This document shows, piece after piece, positions 48,476 to 56,828 of a stretch of DNA of 64,000 bases. Under the pieces are notes generated by a model. That model ran no database searches and was not told the DNA's origin. It saw only the letters and a program-made list of their open reading frames with translations. The DNA is from JBBRHQ01 sp963738305. Lineage in GTDB: Bacteria; Actinomycetota; Thermoleophilia; Solirubrobacterales; 70-9. Numbering within the stretch: position 1 is the first letter of the stretch; every line of letters starts with the position of its first letter. The translations under genes were made by a program, and so were the position numbers. Where the stretch lies: NCBI GenBank assembly GCA_963738305.1, contig CAVTVU010000003.1, positions 127,368 through 191,367 on the forward strand, given 5' to 3'.

Positions 48476-49392
48476 CCGCAGGGCGACACTACTTTGCGGT
48501 CATGCCCCGGTCAAACGCACCAACACGCGTTCCGGCGCTCGACGTGAGTAAGCGATCGCCGACGTTGGTCACCGGTGACGACCCGTCGCGTCTAGGACCG
48601 CCGAAACCTGCGCTTGGACGAGCTAGCACCCCCTCCGGGGACCCACGCGCCGCTGTGGAACGGCAGAGCCCCCGAGCCCCAGACTGACGAGGCACTCCCA
48701 GTCATCTGCGTCATCCTCGCGATCACCGTCGAGGACGTCACCGCCGTCAGCTACGTCCCGCGCCGGGGCGCCGGATAGGCAACCGCCGATTGGCCGTGCG
48801 CGAGCCTCTCGCAACGAGCGATCAGCCGTCGATACCGGCGCTGATGACCCCAATCTCGTTTGTGCTTCCGCCCACGCCGGGCAGCCGCGAAACCGCCTCG
48901 AACGCCGCGTCGCTGTCGGGTTGTGCTCGACCTCGCTGTCCGTCGACCTGCTGGTTCGCTGGCAGGTCCTACGTCCTGGGACGCAACATGTTCGGGCCGA
49001 TCCGAGGCGGGTGGGCGGAGGACTGGCCGCCCGCCGCACCGGAATACCGCCGACTGGCCCCCTCTGGCTGGCATATCCGTCCGACTGCGCGCCGCGAGCC
49101 AGGACCAAGAGTGGCTGCTGGGCTCAAACGTGCTGGGTCGCCCCGGTCGTCACCGAAGGCGCCGTCACCAGACGCGTCTATCTGCGCGCCGGTTGCTGGC
49201 GGCGATCCGGAAGCGGCGTCCGCCGCCGCGGGCAGCGATCGATCACGGTCGGCGCCGCGCTCTCGCAACTTCCCTGGTTCATCCGTTGCGGCACCCCCCG
49301 CTCGCAAGCCGCTCCGCCCAGGATTCCGCCGGGTTGAAGGCGCGGAGGATTTCGGCCCGCGCCGAAGTCTGAGCCGCAGCACCGCTCCGGTG
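48476..49392. other. Degraded intergenic region
   Basis: About 900 bp with no intact gene. Long frames are open on both strands by base composition only. It contains a short dihydrofolate-reductase-like remnant. Confidence 0.5.
48961..49030 (+). pseudogene. Dihydrofolate reductase-family (RibD C-terminal-like) remnant
   Basis: SYVLGRNMFGPIRGGWAEDW, read in one plus-strand frame, matches the central strand of small actinobacterial DHFR/RibD-C proteins. Flanking frames give no further extended match. It is a short relic. Confidence 0.5.
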
Positions 49393-49433
49393 ATCCCGGC
49401 GCTCCCGGCGCCGTTGGAGGCTGGATGCTGTTC
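49393..49433. repeat. Arm-associated repeat F
   Basis: TGGAGGCTGGATGCTGTT at 49415-49432 equals 39573-39590. The preceding GGCGCTCC..GGC also matches with small gaps. At 39.6 kb this string joins the toxin gene to arm A; here it stands alone, showing a broken arm. Confidence 0.6.
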
Positions 49434-49442
49434 CAGTCAAGG

Positions 49443-50048
49443 TCAGCTTCCAAAGCTCTCGATCGCCCGATCGATTACAGGACGTGACCGGTTCCAACGG
49501 GATGGAGGCACGGCCCCCAACACGACCGCCGTCGAGCGAGCGCCGGCGACGATGCAGGCCAGTTCGCGGTAGCGCTGCCCGCTCGAGGTCGTGTAGTCGT
49601 CGATCACGCACGAGCCACGCCCCCCACGGAATCGTAGCCCGGTGGCCGAAGCGCGGAGGTTGACACTCCGGTCACCTTCATCGGCGTTGTGCGCCGGTCG
49701 GAAGTCGTGCCAGTCAGCGAGCGTCTCAGCGCCCTGTTGCGGAGTCGCGTTTAGGTAGCCGATGATCCGGCCGCGCCGGGTGAGGGCCGCCGAGACCGCG
49801 CCGGGATCGGCCCTGACCCTGCGCCAGCCCGGCGGGTAGGCCAGGGTTGTGCCGCCGTACGGGAGCTGGGCAAACGCCCAGTTGGCCGGGGCCCTTGCCG
49901 GTCGCAGGCCGGCGAGCGGCTCCGGGCTCCTCGCCGCTTGCTGGGCGGCCTGGTTCGCCGAGGACCCGCAACCCGCGATCGCCGCCGCGCCGAGGACACC
50001 CAGCGCGGCGACCATCACCCGGCGACTAGATCTTGCCGTCGCCGTCAC
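49443..50048 (-). CDS. Predicted lipoprotein of unknown function
   Basis: 201 aa from GTG 50048. RSSRR is followed by a hydrophobic core VMVAALGVLGAAAIAGCG with lipobox IAGC. The mature part (LPYGGTTLAYPPGWRRVRAD, then RYRELACIVAGARSTAVVLG) looks like a small alpha/beta surface protein. It overlaps the upstream His-rich gene, so both are probably translated from one mRNA. Confidence 0.65.
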   Translation of the reverse strand: MTATARSSRRVMVAALGVLGAAAIAGCGSSANQAAQQAARSPEPLAGLRPARAPANWAFAQLPYGGTTLAYPPGWRRVRADPGAVSAALTRRGRIIGYLNATPQQGAETLADWHDFRPAHNADEGDRSVNLRASATGLRFRGGRGSCVIDDYTTSSGQRYRELACIVAGARSTAVVLGAVPPSRWNRSRPVIDRAIESFGS

Positions 50049-50235
50049 TCGGCCCGCCCCTGTTGTCGGCATCGTGGTCCCCACGGTTGTGCTGGGGGAT
50101 GCCGCGATGATGATGGTGATGATGGTGGGCGCTTGCCATCTCGGCGCCGTAGATCCCGGAGCCCAGCGCCAAGGCACCGGATCCGAGCACCACGGCGATC
50201 AGCATCGCGAGACGATTTCGTGGTCGTGAGAACAT
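50026..50235 (-). CDS. Small secreted or membrane-anchored histidine-rich protein
   Basis: 69 aa. A basic start (FSRPRNR) precedes a hydrophobic signal or anchor (LAMLIAVVLGSGALALGSGI) and then seven consecutive His followed by RGIPQHNRGDHDADNRGG. The ribosome site AAAGGAGA lies 4 bp before ATG, unusually strong for this region. A role in metal binding outside the membrane is inferred from the His/Asp content. It is the first gene of a two-gene unit with the lipoprotein. Confidence 0.6.
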   Translation of the reverse strand: MFSRPRNRLAMLIAVVLGSGALALGSGIYGAEMASAHHHHHHHRGIPQHNRGDHDADNRGGPSDGDGKI

Positions 50236-50433
50236 GATTCTCCTTTCGAACAGATCGTTTGGACCGGTAGGCGCCGTTGTTGTCGGTTCGTTTCGTCCTC
50301 GGATACGGGGCCGTCCGCCTCAGGGTTGAGTGCACCTGCTCACACAAGCTCAGGACCCGCGCCCCTCGGGCGTTTGCTCTTCGCAGTGACTGATGCAGGC
50401 CCGGACTCGGCACAATGCGCGCCGAGGATCGGG

Positions 50434-50721
50434 ATGAGCCGAGTCGCCGAAGAGACCAACCGCCGGATGTTGCGGGCCCGCGACGCGATGGACCGCGACT
50501 ACGCGAAGCCGCTTGACATCCCGACCCTGGCGAGGATCGCCTACGTCTCCGAGGCGCATTTCATCCGAACGTTCGGCCGCACCTTTCAGCAGATCGTCGG
50601 CAAATCACCTACGGCATATCGCGGAGGGGCCACCGACCTGCGGGCCGTCCCCGGTTGCTTCGCGATGGCCTGGACGAGACCGAGCAGTTTCGGAGAAGCC
50701 CGTCGGCGCTCGGGTGGCTAG
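50434..50721 (+). pseudogene. AraC-family regulator remnant with internal deletion
   Basis: From ATG 50434: RRMLRARDAMDRDYAKPLDI and LARIAYVSEAHFIRTF give the first AraC helix-turn-helix. It then jumps to GRTFQQIVGKSPTAYR, which is the end of the second helix-turn-helix. About 40 residues between them are missing but the frame is kept, ending in AWTRPSSFGEA. With a glyoxalase-like gene next door, the parent was a common AraC/VOC pair. DNA binding is probably lost. Confidence 0.65.
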
Positions 50722-50731
50722 CCTCGGCCGC

Positions 50732-51190
50732 ATGCTCAAACAACTCACACATTCAAAGATCTACGTACTCGATCAGGACGAGGCGCTCGACTTCTACGTC
50801 GGCAAGCTCGGCCTCGAGGTGAAGATCGACGCCGATCTCGGCTTCATGCGCTGGCTGACGGTCAATGTTCCGGGGGATCACGAGCACCAGATCCTGCTTG
50901 ATATGCCCGGCCCGCCAGCTCTCGACGAGGCGACCGCCAAACAGATCCGGGAGCTCGTTAGCAAGGGAGGTATGGGAATGGTCGGGATCTTTGCGGTCGA
51001 TGACATCCACGAGACCTACGAGGCGCTGCTCGCCAAGGGAGTCGAGTTCACGGAGGAACCAACCGAGCGCTTCTACGGCACCGATTGCGGTCTGCGGGAC
51101 CCGTTCGGCAACCAGCTCCGGATCGGACAGCCGAAGAAGGGCCCGATAGACATTCCCGATCCCGCCCAGCTCGCTGCGGGGAGCAGCTGA
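50732..51190 (+). CDS. VOC/glyoxalase-family protein
   Basis: A 152-aa two-beta-alpha-beta protein. THSKIYVLDQDEALDFYVGK opens the first half, and GTDCGLRDPFGNQLRIGQP closes the second, with a metal-type residue pattern. Members bind small molecules or catalyse isomerisation; no substrate can be assigned. ATG 50732 is 10 bp after the AraC remnant stop. Confidence 0.87.
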   Translation: MLKQLTHSKIYVLDQDEALDFYVGKLGLEVKIDADLGFMRWLTVNVPGDHEHQILLDMPGPPALDEATAKQIRELVSKGGMGMVGIFAVDDIHETYEALLAKGVEFTEEPTERFYGTDCGLRDPFGNQLRIGQPKKGPIDIPDPAQLAAGSS

Positions 51191-51252
51191 TCGCACCAGG
51201 GAGGTGATCCCAGGGCGCTTGGGCTCACAGTGAGCGGAGAGGAGCCCCCGGG

Positions 51253-51894
51253 CTAGCCAGAGGGCACGGATCGCCACTGGCTCGCTGCCAGGACGATCAT
51301 GCGCATCCGCTTTTGCGCGGTTCGCCGGATCTCCTCGTTTCCCACGGAGCTTGAAGTCGGCGTGTCCAGGATGTCCTCGATGATCGAGATCATGGCGTTG
51401 ACGATCAGGCTGGCCATGACCCGCAGATCTTCAGCGCTCCAGCTACTCATTTCCGGGACGCGGACGAGGTCGGTTGCCAGCTCGCTGGCGAAAAGTCGGA
51501 TCTCGGCACGGATCGCATGTCGGAGGACTGCGACGCCGCTGAAACGTTCCCGTGCGATGAACTGAAACTGGAGCCGATGCTCGTGGACGTGGCTGATGAG
51601 GATGTCAACCGAGTCGCGGATCACATGCTCGAATCTCGCCGACCCGGCTCGAACTTCGCGAATCACCTCCCGCAGAGTTCGGAATGACTCGTCGATCAGA
51701 GCGAGCCCGAGCTCTTCCATGCTCTCGAAATGGCGGTAGAAGGCCGTCGGCACAACGCCGGCCTCGCGCGTGACCTCGCGCAGGCTGGCGCTCGAGAAGC
51801 TTTGGTCTTCGAGCAATCCAAGTGCTGCCTGCATGAGCTCCTGGCGGGTCCGCTCCTTGCGCTCCTGACGACTCTCTGAGGTACGGGTGTTCAC
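51253..51894 (-). CDS. TetR-family regulator, FabR/DesT-like
   Basis: 213 aa from GTG 51894. HTH: TRQELMQAALGLLEDQSF and SLREVTREAGVVPTAFYRHF, close to the FabR type. The C-terminal half (HRLQFQFIARERFSGVAVLR) matches regulators of unsaturated-fatty-acid genes. It diverges from a ferredoxin reductase and desaturase pair, so it probably represses them, with acyl-CoA or fatty acid as the signal. That signal is inferred. Confidence 0.82.
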   Translation of the reverse strand: MNTRTSESRQERKERTRQELMQAALGLLEDQSFSSASLREVTREAGVVPTAFYRHFESMEELGLALIDESFRTLREVIREVRAGSARFEHVIRDSVDILISHVHEHRLQFQFIARERFSGVAVLRHAIRAEIRLFASELATDLVRVPEMSSWSAEDLRVMASLIVNAMISIIEDILDTPTSSSVGNEEIRRTAQKRMRMIVLAASQWRSVPSG

Positions 51895-51954
51895 GGGGAG
51901 AGTGTGACCAACTTCACGGACGCAGGCGTTCCCGTTGGCCGTGCCTGGGTTATT

Positions 51955-51964
51955 CTGTGCACAG
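51955..51964. promoter_or_regulatory. Palindrome in the regulator/desaturase promoter
   Basis: CTGTGCACAG, a perfect 10-bp palindrome, lies in the 96-bp divergent gap, followed by GTCGTTCACT. It is a candidate operator for the FabR-like repressor; the site is short, so this is tentative. Confidence 0.35.
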
Positions 51965-51990
51965 TCGTTCACTCAATTCAGGACCTTCCG

Positions 51991-53082
51991 ATGCCAGCCA
52001 CCAAGACCGCAACCCGCCTACTTCGCTCCCGGCTGCTCAACGCCCTCACCTTCCCGCACGGCGCCGAGCGCTACGTCGAGTTGATCGCTCCGCTCGCCTC
52101 CAGCGTCGATGTCAGGGCCGAGATCACCGCCGTTAACCGCCAGACCCCAAAGAGCGTCACGTTGACTCTCGCCCCGAACCAGAACTGGGCCGGTGCCCGG
52201 GCCGGGCAGTTCGTCGGGCTGAGCGTCGAGATCGATGGTCGCCGTGAGACCCGCCCGTACTCACCGGCGAGCTCCGAGCACCGGCCCGGCGGCCTGCTCG
52301 AGTTCACGGTCTCCACTCATCCCGACGGCCTCGTCTCGCGCTACCTGCGGGAGCAGGCCCGCCCCGGGATGCTCATTCACCTCGAGCCGGCGTCCGGCGA
52401 GTTCGTCCTTCCGGACCCGCGGCCCGACCGGATATTGCTGATCAGCGGCGGCAGCGGCATCACTCCGGTGATGGCGATGCTGCGCACGCTCTGCGATGAG
52501 GGCTATGCCGGCGAGGTTGGCTTTCTCAACTACGCCCGCTCGCCCGAACTGGCGCTGTACGAGATTGAGCTCCAGATGCTCGCCGGCTCCGACCGCGGGG
52601 TGCGGGTCGCGCGCGGCTTCACCCAGGCCTCCGGTGGCCCGCTGCAGGGCCGATTCGAGCGAAAGCACCTCAGCTCCGTGATCTCCGACCATCGCGACGC
52701 GGCGACATTCATATGCGGTCCACCGGCGCTGATCGACACCGTGCGGTCGACCTGGGCGGCAGACGGCCTACCGGCCCCCACGGTCGAGACCTTTGCCCCA
52801 CCCGCCGTCGCGCTCGATCCTGACCTGGCTGAAGGCACGGTTCGGTTCGGCACCAGTGGCCGCGAGGCCGAGAACTCCGGCCTGCCGCTCCTCGAGCAGG
52901 CAGAGGACGCCGGCCTCTTGCCACCTCACGGCTGCCGGATGGGCATCTGCAACACCTGTTCCTGCCGCAAGACGAGCGGCGCGGTACGCAATCTGCTCAC
53001 CGGCGAGACCTCCACCAGGAAGGACGAGCTGGTCCGGATCTGCGTCTCGGTCCCCGTCGGCGATGTCGAGATTGCCCTCTGA
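51991..53082 (+). CDS. Ferredoxin/flavodoxin reductase-like protein with 2Fe-2S domain
   Basis: A 363-aa electron-transfer protein of the Rv3230c type. FAD domain: RRETRPYSPASSEH; NAD(P) domain: ILLISGGSGITPVMAML; C-terminal plant-type 2Fe-2S domain: CRMGICNTCSCRK with the fourth cysteine in RICVSVP. ATG 51991 is chosen over upstream starts that would cover the operator. It sits 46 bp before the desaturase, which it should feed with electrons. Confidence 0.92.
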   Translation: MPATKTATRLLRSRLLNALTFPHGAERYVELIAPLASSVDVRAEITAVNRQTPKSVTLTLAPNQNWAGARAGQFVGLSVEIDGRRETRPYSPASSEHRPGGLLEFTVSTHPDGLVSRYLREQARPGMLIHLEPASGEFVLPDPRPDRILLISGGSGITPVMAMLRTLCDEGYAGEVGFLNYARSPELALYEIELQMLAGSDRGVRVARGFTQASGGPLQGRFERKHLSSVISDHRDAATFICGPPALIDTVRSTWAADGLPAPTVETFAPPAVALDPDLAEGTVRFGTSGREAENSGLPLLEQAEDAGLLPPHGCRMGICNTCSCRKTSGAVRNLLTGETSTRKDELVRICVSVPVGDVEIAL

Positions 53083-53128
53083 ATCCTTCCACGCACTTCA
53101 CTCCAATCGCTACCTGAGGAGAACAAGC

Positions 53129-54286
53129 ATGCCCAAGCCGCACCCAACGCTGACCGATGAGCAATTTGAGGGCTTCGGCGCCGAGCTCGACGCAATCCGT
53201 GCCCGCGCCGTTGCCGACCTGGGCGCGCGGGACGCCGACTACATCAACCGGGTGATCCGTGCCCAGCGCGGACTCGAAGTCGCCGGCCGCGGCCTCTTGA
53301 TGGTCGGCTTCCTGCCGCCGGCCTGGCTGGCCGGGACCGCCGCCCTCTCGGTCTCCAAGATCCTCGACAACATGGAGATCGGCCACAACGTGATGCACGG
53401 CCAATACGACTGGATGAGGGATCCCCGCCTGGACGGCAAGACCTTCGAGTGGGACACGGCCTGTCCAGGGGACCAGTGGCGCCATTCTCACAATTACATG
53501 CACCACACCCACACCAACGTCCAGGGAAAGGATCGCGATATCGGTTACGGGGTCCTGCGGATGTCGGAGGATCAGCCCTGGCGTCCCTACTACCTCGGCA
53601 ACCCCCTCTACGCGACGCTGCTGGCCGCCTTCTTCCAGTACGGCGTCGCGCTGCACGACCTCGAGACGGAGCGGATCGTCGCCGGCGAAACGAGCCTGGC
53701 CGAGAAACGCAAGATGGCCGGAGAGATCTGGCAGAAGGTCCGCGGCCAGTGGCTCAAGGACTACGTGCTGTTCCCGGCCCTCTCGGGCCCGTCCTTCCCG
53801 CTGGTCCTGGCCGGCAACGCGACCGCCAACCTGACCCGCAACCTGTGGTCGTTCATGATCATCTTCTGCGGGCATTTCCCGGACGGGACCCAGGAGTTCA
53901 CCGAGGAGGAGGTCGAGGGTGAGACACACGGCCGCTGGTATTTTCGCCAGCTGCTCGGCTCGGCCAATCTGACCGGCAGCAAGCTCTTCCACATCATGTC
54001 GGGCAACCTCAGCCACCAGATCGAGCACCACCTGTTCCCAGACATCCCGGCCCATCGCTACGCAGAGATCTCGGTCGAGGTCCAGGAGATCTGCGCGCGC
54101 TACGGGATCCCCTACAACTCGGGCCCGCTGACCAAGCAGTTCGGCAGCGTCGTCCGCAAGATCGTCAGGCTGGCGCTGCCGGACAGGATCTGGGGCGGCG
54201 AGAGAGCGGAGGGATCAGAGCCTCCCGCTTCCCGCAGCGAGGGCAGCGAGCCCGAGCCCACCGAAAGGGCCCTGGCGCTAGCCTAG
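53129..54286 (+). CDS. Membrane fatty-acid desaturase, DesA3-like
   Basis: A 385-aa integral membrane di-iron desaturase. All three histidine boxes are present: GHNVMHGQYD, WRHSHNYMHHTHTN and HQIEHHLFP. The ribosome site GAGGAG precedes ATG 53129. In mycobacteria the homologous pair makes oleoyl groups by delta-9 desaturation; the same reaction is likely here but is inferred. The C-terminal tail (SEPPASRSEGSEPEPTE) is low-complexity. Confidence 0.93.
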   Translation: MPKPHPTLTDEQFEGFGAELDAIRARAVADLGARDADYINRVIRAQRGLEVAGRGLLMVGFLPPAWLAGTAALSVSKILDNMEIGHNVMHGQYDWMRDPRLDGKTFEWDTACPGDQWRHSHNYMHHTHTNVQGKDRDIGYGVLRMSEDQPWRPYYLGNPLYATLLAAFFQYGVALHDLETERIVAGETSLAEKRKMAGEIWQKVRGQWLKDYVLFPALSGPSFPLVLAGNATANLTRNLWSFMIIFCGHFPDGTQEFTEEEVEGETHGRWYFRQLLGSANLTGSKLFHIMSGNLSHQIEHHLFPDIPAHRYAEISVEVQEICARYGIPYNSGPLTKQFGSVVRKIVRLALPDRIWGGERAEGSEPPASRSEGSEPEPTERALALA

Positions 54287-54323
54287 GCTGGTCCCGATTC
54301 GTTCCACCTAGACGTGGCTCCAG

Positions 54324-54569
54324 ATGACTCGCCACATGCCGCCGCTTAGCAAGTCAGAAACCCGCAAGGACACGGCCCAGGTCGTGGTCGAATCGGGTGC
54401 CGCACACGTCGGCCGGATCGCCAACATCGTGACCAACGCCGTGCGCGAGGTGACGCGTGAGGTCGGCGGTTTCGCGACGGAGGTATTCGAGATGCGAGAT
54501 GCATCAAAGCGCGCGGAGGCCGACACGGACACCGGGAGCGAGTCGCCTCAGAACGCCGATCGGGGCTGA
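54324..54569 (+). CDS. Small conserved-looking hypothetical protein
   Basis: 81 aa with a helical centre (HVGRIANIVTNAVREVTREV, then GGFATEVFEMRDASKRAEAD). It starts 37 bp after the desaturase and could be part of that operon. No family recognised; a membrane-peripheral helical protein is possible. Confidence 0.5.
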   Translation: MTRHMPPLSKSETRKDTAQVVVESGAAHVGRIANIVTNAVREVTREVGGFATEVFEMRDASKRAEADTDTGSESPQNADRG

Positions 54570-54742
54570 TCCGAAACCAAGCGTGTCTCCGCCCAACGGG
54601 CGGGATCAAACGATCTGAGTATCAGTTGCACCCCCTCCGCTTGTGGGGTTTCATCGCGGGGCGCCCTGGAATTTGGCGCGTTCCGATGTCCGGTCGGTGG
54701 GGAGCGGGAACTGGCTCTCCCGATGGCAGCAGACGCTGTTCT

Positions 54743-54760
54743 GTAGACCCTACCGTCTAC
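54743..54760. promoter_or_regulatory. Operator-like palindrome, toxin-antitoxin copy 2
   Basis: GTAGAC-CCTACC-GTCTAC, 10 bp before the antitoxin ATG. Its left half lies outside the 613-bp identical block, yet the dyad is kept, which suggests selection for the site. Confidence 0.65.
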
Positions 54761-54770
54761 AATTCCGTCG

Positions 54771-55019
54771 ATGGATACGACGACGGTCAGAGTTCGGGTC
54801 AGCACACGCGATGCGCTCGCGCGCCTATCTGGGCGGCGCGGGGTAAGCACGGCTGAGTTGCTCGCCGAGCTGGTGGAGCGCCAAGAGCAGGACGAGATCC
54901 TCGAGCAGATGAATGCCTCCTTCGCCCGTCAGCGGAGCAACTCTGATGCCTGGGCGGCGGAAGAAGCCGAGCGCGAGACCTGGGAGGCGACCCTCATCGA
55001 CGGCCTGGCCGAGCTTTGA
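54771..55019 (+). CDS. Antitoxin of a MazEF/PemIK-like module, copy 2
   Basis: 82 aa, as copy 1 except Ser for Pro at residue 58, in the linker before the toxin-binding tail. The stop overlaps the toxin start by 4 bp. The change should not affect DNA binding. Confidence 0.85.
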   Translation: MDTTTVRVRVSTRDALARLSGRRGVSTAELLAELVERQEQDEILEQMNASFARQRSNSDAWAAEEAERETWEATLIDGLAEL

Positions 55020-55357
55020 CCGAGGCGGGTCAGGGCGAGGTTTGGTTTTGCGAGCTTGATCCCACCCGTGGGCACGAACAGGCTGGCCGCCGCCCCGTCG
55101 CGGTGATCTCCGTCGACCAGCTCGGGACCGGGCCGAGCGGACTCGCAATCGTCGTGCCGCTGACGACGACGCCGCAGGACAACCCCATCCGTCCGCGGAT
55201 CGATCCGCCCGAAGGCGGCCTTCGCGAGCCAAGCTGGGCTTTGCCGGACATGGTTCGGTCGGTGGATCGCTCCCGGCTGGTGGACAGATGGGGAAGGCTG
55301 CCGCCGGCCACGGTCGACCAGATCGCCGCAAGGGTTCGGCTGCTGATCCGTACCTGA
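55016..55357 (+). CDS. MazF/PemK-family endoribonuclease toxin, copy 2
   Basis: 113 aa, identical to the toxin at 39207-39548, with the same TTG start. As there, an attachment-arm sequence follows within 40 bp of the stop (55388), so the module has a fixed place at the right end of its elements. Confidence 0.9.
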   Translation: MTEAGQGEVWFCELDPTRGHEQAGRRPVAVISVDQLGTGPSGLAIVVPLTTTPQDNPIRPRIDPPEGGLREPSWALPDMVRSVDRSRLVDRWGRLPPATVDQIAARVRLLIRT

Positions 55358-55387
55358 GGCGGACCCCGGGGTCCACCGCCGTTGCGG

Positions 55388-55413
55388 TTGATCCAAAGCT
55401 GGCGCAATTCGAG
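55388..55413. repeat. Attachment-arm fragment E
   Basis: CTGGCGCAATTCGAG is shared with arms A and B, with partial similarity before it (TTGATCCAAAG against TTGCTCGAAAA). No tRNA part follows here. Confidence 0.6.
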
Positions 55414-55533
55414 CGGGGGCGAGAAAGGCGCTGCTTTCCATGCAAGGCGTGCATCTCGGTCTTGTGGAGGAGATCGGTGAGGGCTATGGGCGGGTGCCAC
55501 AACCACGGCGTGGCGAGCGTTCCAGCGGAGTTT

Positions 55534-55551
55534 CTCCTAAAGCTTTAGGAG
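55534..55551. repeat. Perfect 18-bp palindrome
   Basis: CTCCTAAAGCTTTAGGAG, in a stretch of 340 bp without a gene between the toxin and the SnoaL-like gene. It could be an operator or a hairpin; no gene start lies close on the right side. Confidence 0.5.
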
Positions 55552-55697
55552 GTCGGTCATCGATCGGACCCTCGAGGTCTATCTCCAAGCTCGTCCCCAT
55601 GGGACCGATACTTCGACAACCCGCCTAGAGAGGGCACCGCGTCCCCGCACCGTCGCCGGCGGCAAGTCACGGCGCCCTCGCTCCTGCGGCGCTCTGC

Positions 55698-56072
55698 CTA
55701 CTTGGCGAATACCCGGTCGGCTACCGTCGTGTCGCCGAGGGTTTCGAACGCAACCAGCTTGCCGTCACTGTTGTAGGTGAGCACGTCGGCGCTCTCGACC
55801 GTCTCGCCCTCGAGCTTGACACCGGTCAGAACGATGACCTTGTCGCCCTCCGCGACGAAGTCGTGGGGATTGCTGCTGAAGTCCTTGCTCATGAACTTCC
55901 CCCACAGCTCGCCGACCGCCTGCTTGTCGTTGTAGGTCCCGGTCAGCGCATTCTCGCCGCGGACCGTCCACTGGATCGAATCGTCGATGTTTCGCATCGC
56001 ACCCTCGGCATCGCCGTTGGCAAACGCCGCGTAGGCCTCCTGCGCTGCTTGCTTGTTCTGCTCTGCGCTCAT
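55698..56072 (-). CDS. SnoaL-like (NTF2-fold) protein
   Basis: 124 aa beginning NKQAAQEAYAAFANGDAEGA, the usual first helices of this family, then SIQWTVRGENALTGTY and a final strand AFETLGDTTVADRVF. It is full length and probably intact. Ketosteroid-isomerase-like proteins of this kind have varied or unknown tasks. Confidence 0.82.
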   Translation of the reverse strand: MSAEQNKQAAQEAYAAFANGDAEGAMRNIDDSIQWTVRGENALTGTYNDKQAVGELWGKFMSKDFSSNPHDFVAEGDKVIVLTGVKLEGETVESADVLTYNSDGKLVAFETLGDTTVADRVFAK

Positions 56073-56325
56073 GTCTGCATCCCTTCGGTGGGCTTGGTCT
56101 TCCCGAAGACCCGCTTGGATCCCAGGCCCGGATCGCCGGCCAGATGGCCAGGATCGTGGTCATTCCAGAGGGGCGCTGGGGGTGTCGGTGTCAGGCAACC
56201 CGCGAACCGATCGCGCTCGACGCGAGGGGTGTCTTGCAAGGAGGCCCTCAGACCGCTCCTCGTCCAGTCAAGCAGCATTCAGGAATCCACGCGTTCGGCC
56301 TGCAGCATCGGAGTACGCTCGAGAC

Positions 56326-56544
56326 ATGGGCCAGCGCTACCGGCACGAGTTCTGCTTCACCGGCCCCGAGGACGCGACTGCGCTGATCGAGGCGGCCGAG
56401 ATGGCAGGCTTCGAGGTCGCGTCCGGCAGCACCGAGGTTGACGACCCGGCCGAAGACGCCACCGCCCAGCGTGACGAGGCGCGGCAGAAGCTCGACGCGC
56501 TGCGGATGCGGCTCGCTGACCGCCGAGGCGAGCCGAGCGACTAG
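56326..56544 (+). CDS. Small hypothetical protein
   Basis: 72 aa: YRHEFCFTGPEDATALIEAA, then a charged helix ARQKLDALRMRLADRRGE. No family recognised. The N-terminal alpha/beta half resembles small ribonuclease-E-inhibitor-like folds only vaguely. Coding is supported by balanced composition and fit to the gap. Confidence 0.5.
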   Translation: MGQRYRHEFCFTGPEDATALIEAAEMAGFEVASGSTEVDDPAEDATAQRDEARQKLDALRMRLADRRGEPSD

Positions 56545-56685
56545 CTGACCTGCCCACAGAGATCGTGAACGCCTGACGGTTCGGCCAAAGAGGTTCCGCA
56601 GAGCTCCACTCGTCTTCCAAAGGCATTCGGGCCCCATCCGGGTCTGTGTTGAGCCACCGAAGCAAGGAGGACCCGGATAACCACA

Positions 56686-56755
56686 GCGAGAGAATTTGGA
56701 ATGCCCCGATTTTCAGGGAGAAAGGGTGTATCCGGGACGGTCTTCGAAAACCGTT
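56686..56755. repeat. Attachment arm C with decayed tRNA-Ser piece
   Basis: GAGAGAATTTGGAA, TTTTCAGGGAGAAAGGGTG and then GGACGGTCTTCGAAAACCG align to arm A and the anticodon stem-loop of tRNA-Ser(CGA) with one inserted T. The rest of the tRNA is gone. Confidence 0.65.
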
Positions 56756-56828
56756 GCGAGAGCAGAAGCAACCTCACCCAGCGGGATGCGATGATGATCG
56801 GCGAACGGAGGATCCGACCGAAATCGCT

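Larger units (their letters stand above)
54754..55366. repeat. 613-bp direct repeat, copy 2 (toxin-antitoxin module)
   Basis: Matches 38945-39557. Near-identity over both genes with only one substitution shows recent duplication or gene conversion. Both copies have the same orientation. Confidence 0.95.

Noticed and set aside
48621..48640. CACCCCCTCCG as another tRNA end
   Set aside because: Eleven GC-rich bases with no neighbouring arm or T-loop; chance match.
48790..49572. 260-codon plus-strand ORF
   Set aside because: Only about 20 residues resemble a DHFR-like protein; the remainder lacks any protein-like pattern.
54629..54642. CACCCCCTCCGCTT as an attachment-site remnant
   Set aside because: It matches the tRNA 3' end, but only over 14 bases and without T-arm or arm sequence; too weak to list as a feature, though its place at the end of the desaturase cargo is suggestive.
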